A DNA stretch of 37,995 bases, taken from the NCBI GenBank assembly GCA_023268935.1, contig JALRKK010000039.1:1-37995 (forward strand), given 5' to 3'. Position 1 is the stretch's first letter. Each line of letters starts with the position of its first letter. Shown piece after piece: positions 1 through 8,142 of the stretch. This DNA comes from Glaciecola sp. (GTDB lineage Bacteria > Pseudomonadota > Gammaproteobacteria > Enterobacterales > Alteromonadaceae). Made by a program: the position numbers and the translations under genes. The notes beneath the pieces are model-generated. The model made no database searches. It was given only the letters and a program-made list of their open reading frames with translations, and was not told where the DNA came from.

Positions 1-887
1 TGGTCGAAGATGTGCGAACGCATTGGTGCCATACCAGCACCACCACCAACGAATACCATTTCAGCATCAGTATCTTTGGCAAAGAACTCACCAAATGGAC
101 CTGAAATCGTTACTTTGTCTCCTTCTTTAAGGCTCCAAATAAACGAGGACATTTTACCTGCTGGTAGGCTTAGGTTATTAGGTGGTGGCGTAGCAATACG
201 CACGTTCAACATAATAATGCCTTCTTCTTCTGGGTAATTGGCCATTGAATATGCACGAATAGTTTCTTCGTCGACTTTTGACTCCACGTCAAAGAAGCCA
301 AAGTGATTCCAATCTGGGCGATATTCTTCTGGGATATCAAAGTCTTTATACTTGACGTGATGAGGTGGCGCCTCAATCTGAATGTAACCACCTGCACGGA
401 ACGGTACCGATTCACCATCAGGGATTGCAAGCTTAAGTTCTTTGATGAAAGTAGCCTCGTTATTGTTCGAAATAACTTCACATTCCCATTTCTTAACACC
501 GAAGATTTCTTCTGGTAACTCAATATCCATGTCTTGCTTAACCGCAACTTGACATGATAGGCGACAACCCTCTTTCGCTTCACGCTTAGAGATATGATCC
601 AATTCAGTAGGAAGAATTTCGCCACCACCTTCTTTGATGGTTACATGACATTGACCACATGAGCCACCACCACCACAAGCTGACGATACAAAGATACCTG
701 AGTCAGCTAGTGCACCAAGCAATTTGCCGCCAGGTGCTGCAACGATGGTTTTTTCTGGATCACCGTTTACTGTAATTTTGACATCACCAGAAGGCACAAG
801 TTTTGACTTGGCAAACATGATGATAAATACAAGCGCAAGAACAATAATGATAAACATGCCTACGCCGAGGATAACTTCTATATTCAT
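1..887 (-). CDS. nqrF: Na+-translocating NADH:quinone reductase subunit F (3' end outside window)
   Basis: NADH-oxidising subunit of the Na+-NQR complex on the cytoplasmic face of the inner membrane; it passes electrons from NADH through FAD to a [2Fe-2S] centre. The first 295 residues are visible and the frame is open to the window edge, against about 408 for the family. Residues 3-26 form one membrane anchor. Cys71, Cys77, Cys80 and Cys112 give the plant-type ferredoxin ligand pattern, one residue offset from the Vibrio numbering. The FAD-binding RAYSMA motif and the NADH-site [12 protein letters not shown] motif follow near the edge. The ATG at 887-885 starts 15 bases after the nqrE stop would be reached from the other side, so it is the last visible gene of the nqrABCDEF operon. 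A 140-residue frame at 206-628 on the same strand is only an out-of-frame shadow. Assignment is secure. Confidence 0.97.
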   Translation of the reverse strand, partial: MNIEVILGVGMFIIIVLALVFIIMFAKSKLVPSGDVKITVNGDPEKTIVAAPGGKLLGALADSGIFVSSACGGGGSCGQCHVTIKEGGGEILPTELDHISKREAKEGCRLSCQVAVKQDMDIELPEEIFGVKKWECEVISNNNEATFIKELKLAIPDGESVPFRAGGYIQIEAPPHHVKYKDFDIPEEYRPDWNHFGFFDVESKVDEETIRAYSMANYPEEEGIIMLNVRIATPPPNNLSLPAGKMSSFIWSLKEGDKVTISGPFGEFFAKDTDAEMVFVGGGAGMAPMRSHIFD

Positions 888-902
888 AATCTAGCTCCCC
901 TA

Positions 903-1511
903 TTAAATTGCGATGCCGGTGAATGACTGAAAGCCTAATGCCATTAGACCTGCGATCATAAATACCGAACCAAGACCACGAATACCATCAGGCATATCCG
1001 CGTACTTTAGTTTTTCACGAACTGCCGCTAGTAATACGATAGCAAGTGCCCAACCAATACCTGAACCAATACCATACACAAAGCTTTCGGTAACGTTATA
1101 TTCGCGCTGTACAGCGAATGCGACACCACCAAAAATGGCACAGTTCACGGTAATCAATGGTAAGAAAATACCAAGTGCGTTGTACAACGCAGGGAAGAAC
1201 TTGTCTAAGCTCATCTCCAAGATTTGTACCAAAGCTGCGATAACACCGATGAAAGTCAAGAAGCTTAAGAAGCTTAAATCCGCATCAGGGAAACCGGCCC
1301 AAGCAAGCGCACCAGGTGCAAGGATATTGGTATAGATAACTTGGTTAACTGGTACTGAGATCCCCAATACCACGATTACCGCAATACCTAGCCCCATTGA
1401 GGTTGCTACTTTTTTAGAAACCGCTAGAAAAGTACACATCCCTAAGAAAAGTGATAGTGCCATGTTCTCAACAAAAATTGAGCGCACTAATAATCCAACA
1501 TAATGTTCCAT
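903..1511 (-). CDS. nqrE: Na+-NQR subunit E
   Basis: Integral membrane subunit of the sodium-pumping NADH:quinone reductase, 202 residues with about six hydrophobic segments, the usual family size. With NqrD it holds the iron centre inside the membrane. Cys26 (in [10 protein letters not shown]) and Cys124 (in [10 protein letters not shown]) match the two conserved ligand cysteines of NqrE; the second is a few residues later than in Vibrio. The ATG at 1511 is preceded by an AAGGACT ribosome-binding site inside the end of nqrD, and only two bases separate it from the nqrD stop, which suggests coupled translation. NqrD and NqrE are paralogues of RnfE/RnfA; the run of all six nqr genes rules out the Rnf complex. 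Confidence 0.97.
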   Translation of the reverse strand: MEHYVGLLVRSIFVENMALSLFLGMCTFLAVSKKVATSMGLGIAVIVVLGISVPVNQVIYTNILAPGALAWAGFPDADLSFLSFLTFIGVIAALVQILEMSLDKFFPALYNALGIFLPLITVNCAIFGGVAFAVQREYNVTESFVYGIGSGIGWALAIVLLAAVREKLKYADMPDGIRGLGSVFMIAGLMALGFQSFTGIAI

Positions 1512-1513
1512 GA

Positions 1514-2149
1514 TTAGTCCTTAGGTTCGACCTGTTCAGGGCGAATGGTACGGATAAACCAAATCATACCGCCGATTAAGAAGAATGAGCTAAATGGTAG
1601 GATTAACAGACCATTTGCTTGATACCAGCCACCGTTAGTGACCAATGGTAAAATCTCAAAGCCTAAAATAGTACCAAAACCGAATAGCTCTTTGATGGTA
1701 CCGATGACGATAAGGATAAATGAATACCCTAGACCGTTACCAATCCCGTCAAGCAAGCTCATCATAGGTGGTGACTTCATTGCATACGCTTCAGCACGCC
1801 CCATTACAATACAGTTGGTAATAATCAAACCAACGAATACCGAGAGTTGTTTGGAAATCTCGTATGAATACGCTTTCAAAATTTGGTCAACCACGATTAC
1901 CAAAGACGCGATAATAGTCATCTGGATGATGATACGCACGCTCGATGGAATGTGATTGCGGATAATGGATATAAATAAGTTAGAAAAAGCTAATACAGAG
2001 GTTAATGCCAGTGACATAACCAAAGCCGTTTCTAGCTTCGTCGTGATCGCCAGTGCAGAACAAATACCTAGTACGTGCAGTGCAATGGGGTTCGAGTCGA
2101 TGATCGGCCCAAAGAGGGCTTTTTTCATTTCTTTTGCGTTACTCGCCAT
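1514..2149 (-). CDS. nqrD: Na+-NQR subunit D
   Basis: Integral membrane subunit, 211 residues, about six transmembrane segments, partner of NqrE around the intramembrane iron centre. Cys30 (HVLGICSAL) and Cys113 (IITNCIVMG) are the expected ligands, one residue offset from Vibrio Cys29 and Cys112. The charged N-terminus ([10 protein letters not shown]) and the motif [11 protein letters not shown] after the second cysteine are typical. The ATG has an AAGGGG ribosome-binding site, and 12 bases separate it from the nqrC stop. Fourth gene of the operon; no sign of damage. Confidence 0.97.
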   Translation of the reverse strand: MASNAKEMKKALFGPIIDSNPIALHVLGICSALAITTKLETALVMSLALTSVLAFSNLFISIIRNHIPSSVRIIIQMTIIASLVIVVDQILKAYSYEISKQLSVFVGLIITNCIVMGRAEAYAMKSPPMMSLLDGIGNGLGYSFILIVIGTIKELFGFGTILGFEILPLVTNGGWYQANGLLILPFSSFFLIGGMIWFIRTIRPEQVEPKD

Positions 2150-2161
2150 GAGTTATGCCCC

Positions 2162-2938
2162 TTATGATTTCCAAGATTGTCTTTCTAAATATGGACCGAA
2201 ACCGTTTTCGCCCGCCCAATACTGAAGTGTATTGGAAACGCCATTCGACGTTAGCGTAGCACCTGAAAGTGCATCAACTGCATACGGGTTATCAGAACCG
2301 GCTTGTTTTTTGACTTTGATAGCGACTTCACCATTATCAAAAATTTTCTTACCATTCCACTTGGCCATCCATGCAGGGTTTTGAATTTCGCCACCTAATC
2401 CAGGAGTTTCTTTGTGTTGGTAGTAGACTAATTCTTCGATGGTGTTGCCGTCCGAGCTCACCGCCAGGAAACCATACATTAGATCCCAAAGACCTGAACC
2501 ATGAACTGGCAAAATGATGCGAGAAATTGAACCATCTTCCGCTTTTATATGGAAGACGTTTGCTACCGCAGAGCGACGAGAAAAGCCGACATTTCCTTCA
2601 ACTTTTACACTGGTATTAGGATCCTTCGCTAACTTGCCATACATGTCAAAAGGCTTACCAGTAGCCGCTACAGGATTCTCGACATATTCACCTGTCGCTA
2701 GATCAACGAATTTTTCTTCAACTCGCGCTTCATAGCGTTCCTTGACTGCCGCTTTTGACATGCCGGCTTCATACAAACCGGCTGCGGTTAAAATATTCGT
2801 TTTCTTATCTACTGCTGCGTTTGACTGTTGTAGTGAACGCAAGCCAACCGCCGCACTTGATACAACAATTGAGCACACTAGACAAACGGCTAGGACAACG
2901 CCAACCGTTCTTCCTAAAGTTTCTTTATTAGCTGACAC
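2162..2938 (-). CDS. nqrC: Na+-NQR subunit C (GTG start, covalent FMN)
   Basis: Periplasmic-facing subunit carrying one covalently bound FMN. The frame stays open upstream to 3019, but the start chosen here is GTG at 2938-2936. It lies six bases after a strong GGAGGG ribosome-binding site, and the protein then begins [15 protein letters not shown], which aligns with the N-terminus of known NqrC. The 27 extra residues of the longer frame are the nqrB 3' end read out of frame. With this start the protein has 258 residues, one N-terminal membrane helix (about 10-33) and the flavinylation motif [10 protein letters not shown]; Thr228 is the expected FMN-phosphoester site. The gene overlaps nqrB by 11 bases, so its translation is probably coupled. 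ApbE, which attaches the FMN, is not in the window. Confidence 0.95.
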   Translation of the reverse strand: MSANKETLGRTVGVVLAVCLVCSIVVSSAAVGLRSLQQSNAAVDKKTNILTAAGLYEAGMSKAAVKERYEARVEEKFVDLATGEYVENPVAATGKPFDMYGKLAKDPNTSVKVEGNVGFSRRSAVANVFHIKAEDGSISRIILPVHGSGLWDLMYGFLAVSSDGNTIEELVYYQHKETPGLGGEIQNPAWMAKWNGKKIFDNGEVAIKVKKQAGSDNPYAVDALSGATLTSNGVSNTLQYWAGENGFGPYLERQSWKS

Positions 2939-4139
2939 GTGCAACCCTCCGTTTGATGTTGCTCTGTGCAACGAAATAATCGAATAATGGTGCCCACAAG
3001 TTTGCGAATAGAATTGCAAGCATAATACCTTCAGGGAAAGCAGGGTTTAGAACACGAACGATGACTGTCATCATACCGATGAAGAAACCATACGCCCATT
3101 TCCCTGTGTCAGTAAACGAGGCAGAAACTGGGTCCGTCGCCATAAAGAACATACCAAACGCCATACCACCTATTACCATGTGCCAGTACCAAGGCATAGC
3201 AAGGTAATGAGATGGGTTATCTGCAGGAGCAACCATATTTAAGATTGTGGATAAGAAAATCACACCAAAAAGAACACCAGCAACGATACGCCAGCTTGCA
3301 ATACGTAGATAGATAATAAATAAGCCGCCGAGCATAATCGCCAACGTAGACACTTCACCAGCAGAACCTTGAATATTTCCTAGGAAGGCTTGTGTCCACG
3401 CAGCCATATCTGAGAAATCCATTGTTCCAGAAGCAGCTTGGCTTAACCATGTTGCACCAGAGTAACCGTCAGCCGCCACCCAAATTGAGTCACCTGACAT
3501 CTGCGCTGGATAAGCAAAATACAAGAAAGCACGACCAGACAACGCTGGATTAAGGAAGTTACGTCCAGTACCACCAAATACTTCTTTGGCGATAACCACA
3601 CCGAAGGTAATACCCAATGCAACTTGCCATAAAGGTACTGTAGCCGGTAACGTCAGTGCAAATAGTACGGATGTAACGAAGAATCCTTCATTCACTTCGT
3701 GCTTACGCACTGAGGCAAATAAAACCTCCCAGAAACCACCTACAGCAAAGGTCACCGCATAAATCGGTAACCACCAACATGCACCGTAAAAAAACAGTGT
3801 CAATGCAGAAGCATCAGCGACGCCTAATTGACCGCCTAAAGCAGTAAATAACGCAGCTTGCCATGCGTCTGGTAAGGTAGCACCGGCCAAAATAGCAATA
3901 TTTGCTTGATTACCGATGTTGTACATGCCGTAAAACATGGCTGGGAATGTTGCCATCCACACCATAATCATGATGCGTTTTAAATCAATGCTATCACGTA
4001 CGTGGGTACTAGATTTATTGACTTTACCTGGCGTGTAAAAAATTGTCGCAACTGCTTCATACAGTGCATACCATTTTTCGTGTTTACCACCCGGTTCAAA
4101 ATCCGGTTCAATTTTTTCTAAATATGCTTTTAAACCCAT
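2928..4139 (-). CDS. nqrB: Na+-NQR subunit B (covalent FMN, ubiquinone side)
   Basis: Membrane subunit of 403 residues with about ten transmembrane helices; it binds one covalent FMN and riboflavin, and forms part of the Na+ path and the quinone site. The motif [10 protein letters not shown] gives the FMN-bearing threonine at residue 230, close to Thr236 of the Vibrio enzyme. The glycine-rich stretch [11 protein letters not shown] (about 132-142) corresponds to the region where quinone-site inhibitor-resistance changes map in Vibrio (known for the family, not tested here). The ATG at 4139 is three bases after the nqrA stop, with GAGG as ribosome-binding site. The 3' end runs 11 bases into nqrC. 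Confidence 0.97.
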   Translation of the reverse strand: MGLKAYLEKIEPDFEPGGKHEKWYALYEAVATIFYTPGKVNKSSTHVRDSIDLKRIMIMVWMATFPAMFYGMYNIGNQANIAILAGATLPDAWQAALFTALGGQLGVADASALTLFFYGACWWLPIYAVTFAVGGFWEVLFASVRKHEVNEGFFVTSVLFALTLPATVPLWQVALGITFGVVIAKEVFGGTGRNFLNPALSGRAFLYFAYPAQMSGDSIWVAADGYSGATWLSQAASGTMDFSDMAAWTQAFLGNIQGSAGEVSTLAIMLGGLFIIYLRIASWRIVAGVLFGVIFLSTILNMVAPADNPSHYLAMPWYWHMVIGGMAFGMFFMATDPVSASFTDTGKWAYGFFIGMMTVIVRVLNPAFPEGIMLAILFANLWAPLFDYFVAQSNIKRRVARVS

Positions 4140-4142
4140 TGG

Positions 4143-5486
4143 TTAACCCTCTAATTCAATTTTGGTTAAACAATCACGCAAGATTGAGCCGTAGTTATAT
4201 TTGCCTGGACAAACATAAGAACACAACGCCAAATCTTCTTCATCTAATTCCAAACAACCCATTTGTTGAGCTGTATCAGTATCACCTGCGATGATGTCAC
4301 GCAATAACAAAGTTGGTAAGATATCCAACGGCATCACACGCTCGTAGTTACCGATTGGCACCATAGAACGATCAGAACCGTTTGTTGTGGAAGTCATATC
4401 AAACAGGCGCTTGCCTGCAAGATGACCAAGGTAAGCACGCGTTACTGAGTGTTTATCTCCACCGGGTGTAATCCAGCCAAACAAACGCTTTTCTTTATCT
4501 TCTTCAATCAGAGATACTTGCAAATGATAACGACCTAAGTACGCGTGGGGACCTGCTGCCGTTGTACCGTGCAGTACTGAGCCAGAGATAACACGAGTAT
4601 TATCTAGCGTGGTTTCGTTTGCGATAAGTTGGTCTAGTGAGGCACCAATTACAGTGCGAACTAAACGTGGGTTCTTTGCAGCTGGGCCAGCCAAAGCGAC
4701 AACGCGAGAAACATCAAGCTGGCCAGTCGTAAATAGTGCGCCAACCGCAATAACGTCTTGGTAGTTGATGTGCCAATTAAATTTGGTTGCGCCGACCGCA
4801 TCAATCATATGAATGTGCGTACCAACCAAACCTGCAGGGTGCGGACCCGCAAATTCATGTGTCTCGACCTTGGCGTTGCCAGTATCCACAGAGGCATTTG
4901 CCGCTTTAGATACATATAGCTTACCTTCAGTTAGGTTAGACAATACATTCAAACCGTTGACAAAATCTTCGTTGCGCTCAGCAATAATAACCGCTGGGTC
5001 AGCGGCCAATGGATTGGTATCCATGGCATTGACAAAAATCGCGTTTGGCTTACTGCCTAGGGCTGGCACCTTGCTGTATGGACGTGTCCGTAACGCTGTC
5101 CATAAACCTGATTCAACCAGTTGCTGCTCGACTTTATCACGCGTTAAGCCAGCCAGTTTATCCGCTGCGAACACGTCAAAAGCCACAGCGTCATCACCTG
5201 CCACATCAATTACAACAGATTGCAACACGCGCTTTGCACCACGGTTTACTGCAGACACTGTACCACTTGCTGGAGCCGTGTATTTGACGCCTGGGTTTTT
5301 CTTGTCTTCAAACAAAACTTGGCCTTTTTTGACCGAGTCACCTACTTGGACATGCATGGTTGGACGCATACCCACGTATTCCTCACCCAAAATCGCAACC
5401 TGCGTCACGGCAACCCCATCGTGGATTTGCTGTGCCGGAGACCCCGAAATAGGAAGGTCTAGTCCTTTCTTTATTTTATGTAACAT
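4143..5486 (-). CDS. nqrA: Na+-NQR subunit A
   Basis: First gene of the operon; peripheral cytoplasmic-side subunit with no cofactor of its own, 447 residues, the normal length. Recognisable blocks are [10 protein letters not shown] at the N-terminus, [69 protein letters not shown] and [19 protein letters not shown]. The start is set at ATG 5486-5484, because [11 protein letters not shown] aligns with family N-termini. A GTG four codons earlier (5498) is possible, and neither start has a good ribosome-binding site. Upstream lie a promoter-like sequence and two inverted repeats, entered separately. Confidence 0.95.
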   Translation of the reverse strand: MLHKIKKGLDLPISGSPAQQIHDGVAVTQVAILGEEYVGMRPTMHVQVGDSVKKGQVLFEDKKNPGVKYTAPASGTVSAVNRGAKRVLQSVVIDVAGDDAVAFDVFAADKLAGLTRDKVEQQLVESGLWTALRTRPYSKVPALGSKPNAIFVNAMDTNPLAADPAVIIAERNEDFVNGLNVLSNLTEGKLYVSKAANASVDTGNAKVETHEFAGPHPAGLVGTHIHMIDAVGATKFNWHINYQDVIAVGALFTTGQLDVSRVVALAGPAAKNPRLVRTVIGASLDQLIANETTLDNTRVISGSVLHGTTAAGPHAYLGRYHLQVSLIEEDKEKRLFGWITPGGDKHSVTRAYLGHLAGKRLFDMTSTTNGSDRSMVPIGNYERVMPLDILPTLLLRDIIAGDTDTAQQMGCLELDEEDLALCSYVCPGKYNYGSILRDCLTKIELEG

Positions 5487-5516
5487 AAGCAATTGCACTA
5501 CTCTGTTTGGATACTA

Positions 5517-5560
5517 ATTAGCCAAAGCATCACGCACAAACCTGGAATGACTTGGCTAAT
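5517..5560 (-). repeat. 9-bp inverted repeat ATTAGCCAA...TTGGCTAAT ahead of nqrA
   Basis: ATTAGCCAA at 5517-5525 and TTGGCTAAT at 5552-5560 are perfect inverted copies 26 bases apart, 31 to 74 bases before the nqrA start. After the outer arms and a short internal bulge, three more pairs (CAT/ATG) can form. There is no U-run after it, so it is not an intrinsic terminator. The predicted transcript start (about 5555) falls inside the upstream arm, so it could be a DNA operator across +1 or, if transcription starts further up, a leader stem. Confidence 0.5.
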
Positions 5561-5561
5561 C

Positions 5562-5591
5562 AGTATAATTTTATTGTCACGATGTTGTTAA
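5562..5591 (-). promoter_or_regulatory. Candidate sigma-70 promoter of the nqr operon
   Basis: On the minus strand, TTAACA (5591-5586) and TATACT (5567-5562) are 18 bases apart, a fair -35/-10 pair. This would start the transcript near 5555 and give a leader of about 70 bases before nqrA. Predicted from sequence alone. Confidence 0.45.
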
Positions 5592-5606
5592 ACAAATCAA
5601 TTTGTT
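5591..5606. promoter_or_regulatory. Palindrome AACAAATCAATTTGTT upstream of the nqr -35
   Basis: Perfect 7+2+7 palindrome centred at about 5598.5, roughly 43 bases before the predicted nqr start and touching the -35. That is the usual place for an activator contacting RNA polymerase. It is not a clear CRP, FNR or ArcA site, although the minus strand contains an FNR-like half site TTGAT. Binding factor unknown. Confidence 0.4.
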
Positions 5607-5934
5607 GTTATTGAAGGTTTATTCTAATGCCCACTTTCTCTGTTCAGACCATCACCCACATCTCGAGGCTGAATGACTGCTTAGAATATTATTTTTGTTT
5701 TCACACGCTTGATAACAGTTATCTCGGTGCTTTCAGCAGAATCTTTCATGAGCATTTGTCAAACCCACACTTATACAAACAACAAATGCTTTAATTAAAA
5801 CCCGCGGATTATAAAGGAAAAATCATCCTTAATCCATTATCTATCGACAGAATATCTAAGGGAATGATAGATTACTATACGACTTGTGTTCAACAAAACT
5901 GCCAGATCCCATATAAACCAATCTTTATACAGCA

Positions 5935-5959
5935 ATAAACCGCCATTTCGGCGGTTTAT
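5935..5959 (-). terminator. Terminator downstream of fabV
   Basis: ATAAACCGCC (5935-5944) pairs perfectly with GGCGGTTTAT (5950-5959) around a five-base loop, 47 bases after the fabV stop. The following minus-strand T-run is short (TTTAT), so termination may be partial. Confidence 0.65.
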
Positions 5960-6006
5960 AGAAGGTATTTCAGTCATTGCGACTTTGGTATAACCAATCT
6001 TCCTCA

Positions 6007-7185
6007 CTACCAATTGACAATAGGATCCACATCCGCTGCGTAATCAACTTCGTCAAAGGCAAAGCCAAACAGGTGCAAAAACTCCTGATGGTACCCTGCA
6101 TAATCGCTCAATTGATGGAAGGTTTCTTGCGTAACTTGATCCCACAACGTTGCAATTTTGGCTTGCGTCGCATCATTGGTTTCTTTGCCATCCATGCGAT
6201 AGCGATTTACTTCATCCGTTTGGGCGTTATCATTTAGCAAACAATCTCTGTACAAACCCACAATCTGTTCAATACAGCCTTCATGTGTCCCTTCTTCTTT
6301 CATTACTCTGTAAATCAGCGATATGTATAACGGCATGACTGGAATGGCTGAGGATGCTTGCGTGACCAAGGCTTTAAGAGACGAAACGTGAGCCTCTAAA
6401 CCAAGCCCTGCAAATTTTGTATTAAGTACACTTGCCGCACGATCCAAATCTTCTTTGGCTTTACCGATCGTCGCAGAACCATAAATTGGCCAAGTTAATT
6501 CTTTTCCAATATAGGTATAAGCGGTAGTTTTACACCCTTCAGCAAGCAAATCAGCGTCTGCTAACGCATTGATCCACAATTCCCAATCTTCTCCCCCCAT
6601 TACCTTGATCGTATGCGCAATTTCTTCCTCTGATGCCGGCTCTAGAGAAACATCGTGCACTAAGTCTTTATCGGTATCGTAGGTCTTAGTCGTGTAAGCC
6701 TGACCGACAGGCTTTAAGGTCGATTTAAAGGTTTCACCCGTTGCTGGGTCGGTGCGACGAGGTGAGGCAAGTGAGTAAATCACCATGTCGACTTTACCCA
6801 TTTCTCCAAGCTTCTCGATCACTTGTTCTTTTAACTCATTAGAAAATGCATCACCATTAATCGTGTGCGCCTCAATTCCAGCCTGCTTAGCTTGGGCATG
6901 GAATGCCGCAGTATTATACCAACCGGCTGTACCAGTTTTGCGTTCAGTAGGCGCTTTTTCAAAACATACACCTAAAGTTTTCGCTCCGTATCCAAATGAA
7001 GAGGTGATACGCGAAGCCAAGCCATATCCGGTAGAACATCCGATAACCAAGACATTTTTGGGTGCATCAGCACTTTCTAGTTGTTGTGATTGGACGTATT
7101 TAATTTGTTGTGCCACATTATGTGCACACCCAACTGGATGGGCGTTTGTGCAAATAAACCCACGAACTTTTGGCTTGATAACCAT
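6007..7185 (-). CDS. fabV: Trans-2-enoyl-CoA/ACP reductase FabV
   Basis: Enoyl reductase of type II fatty-acid synthesis; it reduces trans-2-enoyl-ACP (or -CoA) with NADH in the last step of each elongation cycle. The 392 residues match the family length, longer than FabI. The NADH-binding glycine motif VIGCSTGYGLASR is at 47-59, with YSLASPRR at 137-144. The catalytic YX8K signature is exact: Tyr235 and Lys244 in IYGSATIGKAK, the same numbering as the Burkholderia enzyme. The ATG has a TAGGAGA ribosome-binding site. It is a separate unit between two terminators, with a FadR-like sequence touching its -35. FabV enzymes are known for low triclosan sensitivity. Confidence 0.97.
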   Translation of the reverse strand: MVIKPKVRGFICTNAHPVGCAHNVAQQIKYVQSQQLESADAPKNVLVIGCSTGYGLASRITSSFGYGAKTLGVCFEKAPTERKTGTAGWYNTAAFHAQAKQAGIEAHTINGDAFSNELKEQVIEKLGEMGKVDMVIYSLASPRRTDPATGETFKSTLKPVGQAYTTKTYDTDKDLVHDVSLEPASEEEIAHTIKVMGGEDWELWINALADADLLAEGCKTTAYTYIGKELTWPIYGSATIGKAKEDLDRAASVLNTKFAGLGLEAHVSSLKALVTQASSAIPVMPLYISLIYRVMKEEGTHEGCIEQIVGLYRDCLLNDNAQTDEVNRYRMDGKETNDATQAKIATLWDQVTQETFHQLSDYAGYHQEFLHLFGFAFDEVDYAADVDPIVNW

Positions 7186-7217
7186 GTATTTCTCCTAAAA
7201 GCAATGTAGCCGTTATG

Positions 7218-7246
7218 TGTGTATTGTAAACTGACCAACCTGTAAA
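7218..7246 (-). promoter_or_regulatory. Candidate fabV promoter
   Basis: Minus-strand TTTACA (7246-7241) and TACACA (7223-7218) with a 17-base spacer; transcription would begin near 7211, about 25 bases before the fabV ATG. A second possible pair lies nearer the gene (TTTACA-16-TACATT). Confidence 0.4.
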
Positions 7247-7262
7247 ACTGGTCGGGCAAGTC
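7246..7262. promoter_or_regulatory. FadR-like operator abutting the fabV -35
   Basis: AACTGGTCGGGCAAGTC resembles the 17-bp FadR site, in particular the form at Escherichia coli fabA, where FadR bound at about -40 activates transcription. Here its centre is about 43 bases before the predicted start. No fadR gene is in the window, so this rests on motif likeness and position only. Confidence 0.35.
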
Positions 7263-7287
7263 AGTCTATTTTGTTTGTTACTCAATG

Positions 7288-7312
7288 AAAAATGCCCTCA
7301 AAAGAGGGCATT
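7288..7312 (-). terminator. Intrinsic terminator of fklB
   Basis: AATGCCCTC (7291-7299) pairs with GAGGGCATT (7304-7312) around AAAA. On the minus strand the stem is followed by a run of T. It begins 26 bases after the fklB stop and separates fklB from the fabV promoter. Confidence 0.85.
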
Positions 7313-7337
7313 AAAAATAGCGTTTAGTTATCTATGT

Positions 7338-7958
7338 TTAGCTGATAATCTCGTGCAACTCGACCTCAAATACCAAGGTGCTGTATGGTGCAATCGCTCC
7401 CCCTGCGCCTTGTTCGCCGTATGCTAATTCACTTGGGATGGTTAAACGCCATTTATCACCAACTGACATGAGTTGCAAAGCCTCGGTCCAGCCTTTAATA
7501 ACGCCATTCACCGGGAACTCTGCAGGTTGGCCACGATCGTAAGATGAATCAAACACTTGCCCATTGATTAAGGTACCGTGATAATCAACACGAACAACGG
7601 AGTCCGCGCTAGGTGATTCACCACTACCTGAATGAATGACTTCGTACTGCAATCCAGACGCGGTCGTAATCACACCTTCTTTGGCGCCATTTTCTGTTAA
7701 ATAGGCTTCACCTGAAGCAATATTTTCTTCAAACGCTTTCGACTTTTCTGCTTGCATCCGTTTGTGGATTTCACTGAATGCGGCGCCTAATGTGTCATTG
7801 TCTACGGCACTGCTGTTGCCCAAGAAACCATCCTGTACACCTGCAATAATCGCTTCTAATGACAAACCTTCAAAAGGATTCGAGGCGATTTGCTTGCCCA
7901 TCTGATAACCAATCCCATAACTCGCTTGGCTCTCAATAGTTTCGTATTTATTTGACAT
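7338..7958 (-). CDS. fklB: FKBP-type peptidyl-prolyl isomerase, FklB family
   Basis: Catalyses cis-trans isomerisation of peptide bonds before proline. It has 206 residues, as in FklB of Escherichia coli. The N-terminal helical dimerisation domain begins with QASYGIGYQMGKQ, and the C-terminal FKBP fold (about 100-205) contains VRVDYHGTLINGQVFDSSYDRG, FPVNGVIKGWTEAL, LTIPSELAYGEQGAG and STLVFEVEL. There is no signal peptide, so a cytoplasmic location is likely and FkpA (periplasmic) less so. Start ATG with a GAGGGAG ribosome-binding site; single-gene unit. Confidence 0.93.
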   Translation of the reverse strand: MSNKYETIESQASYGIGYQMGKQIASNPFEGLSLEAIIAGVQDGFLGNSSAVDNDTLGAAFSEIHKRMQAEKSKAFEENIASGEAYLTENGAKEGVITTASGLQYEVIHSGSGESPSADSVVRVDYHGTLINGQVFDSSYDRGQPAEFPVNGVIKGWTEALQLMSVGDKWRLTIPSELAYGEQGAGGAIAPYSTLVFEVELHEIIS

Positions 7959-8142
7959 GTTTACTCCCTCGTAGGATATTACTTAACGTCCTATGAGCGA
8001 TAATACCAATAGAACTTGCTTCAATCACTTACTATACCACACCGAACTGTCTGTATTGTGAATAATTTATAGCCGAAAGGTTTAGACAAACGTCTCATTG
8101 TTTTTTATTGTATATATCAGGTAAGAGATTTTAGGATAAATA

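Larger units (their letters stand above)
5487..6006. other. Intergenic region between nqrA and fabV
   Basis: This 520-base gap is the only one above 300 bases. Both flanking genes are on the minus strand, so it holds the fabV 3' end signals and the nqr promoter. From right to left it contains the fabV terminator hairpin (5935-5959), about 330 AT-rich bases in which I see no convincing gene or RNA, then a palindrome, a promoter and a longer inverted repeat just before nqrA. No open frame of useful length with a ribosome-binding site was seen on either strand. Confidence 0.7.

Noticed and set aside
206-628. 140-residue minus-strand open frame
   Set aside because: It lies out of frame inside nqrF, whose real frame (1-887) has all ferredoxin cysteines and FAD/NADH motifs.
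2939-3019. Longer NqrC with 27 extra N-terminal residues
   Set aside because: The extra part is the nqrB 3' end read in another frame and has no family likeness; GTG 2938 has a strong ribosome-binding site.
4813-5517. 234-residue plus-strand frame opposite nqrA
   Set aside because: Mirror of a well-conserved gene; low-complexity Thr/Ser/Ala composition, no ribosome-binding site and no domain.
7971-7994. Inverted repeat TAGGA...TCCTA upstream of fklB
   Set aside because: Arms of only five bases; likely chance.
8081-8116. ppc promoter around TATATA (8111-8116)
   Set aside because: A -10-like box exists but no acceptable -35 at 16-18 bases, so it is not listed.
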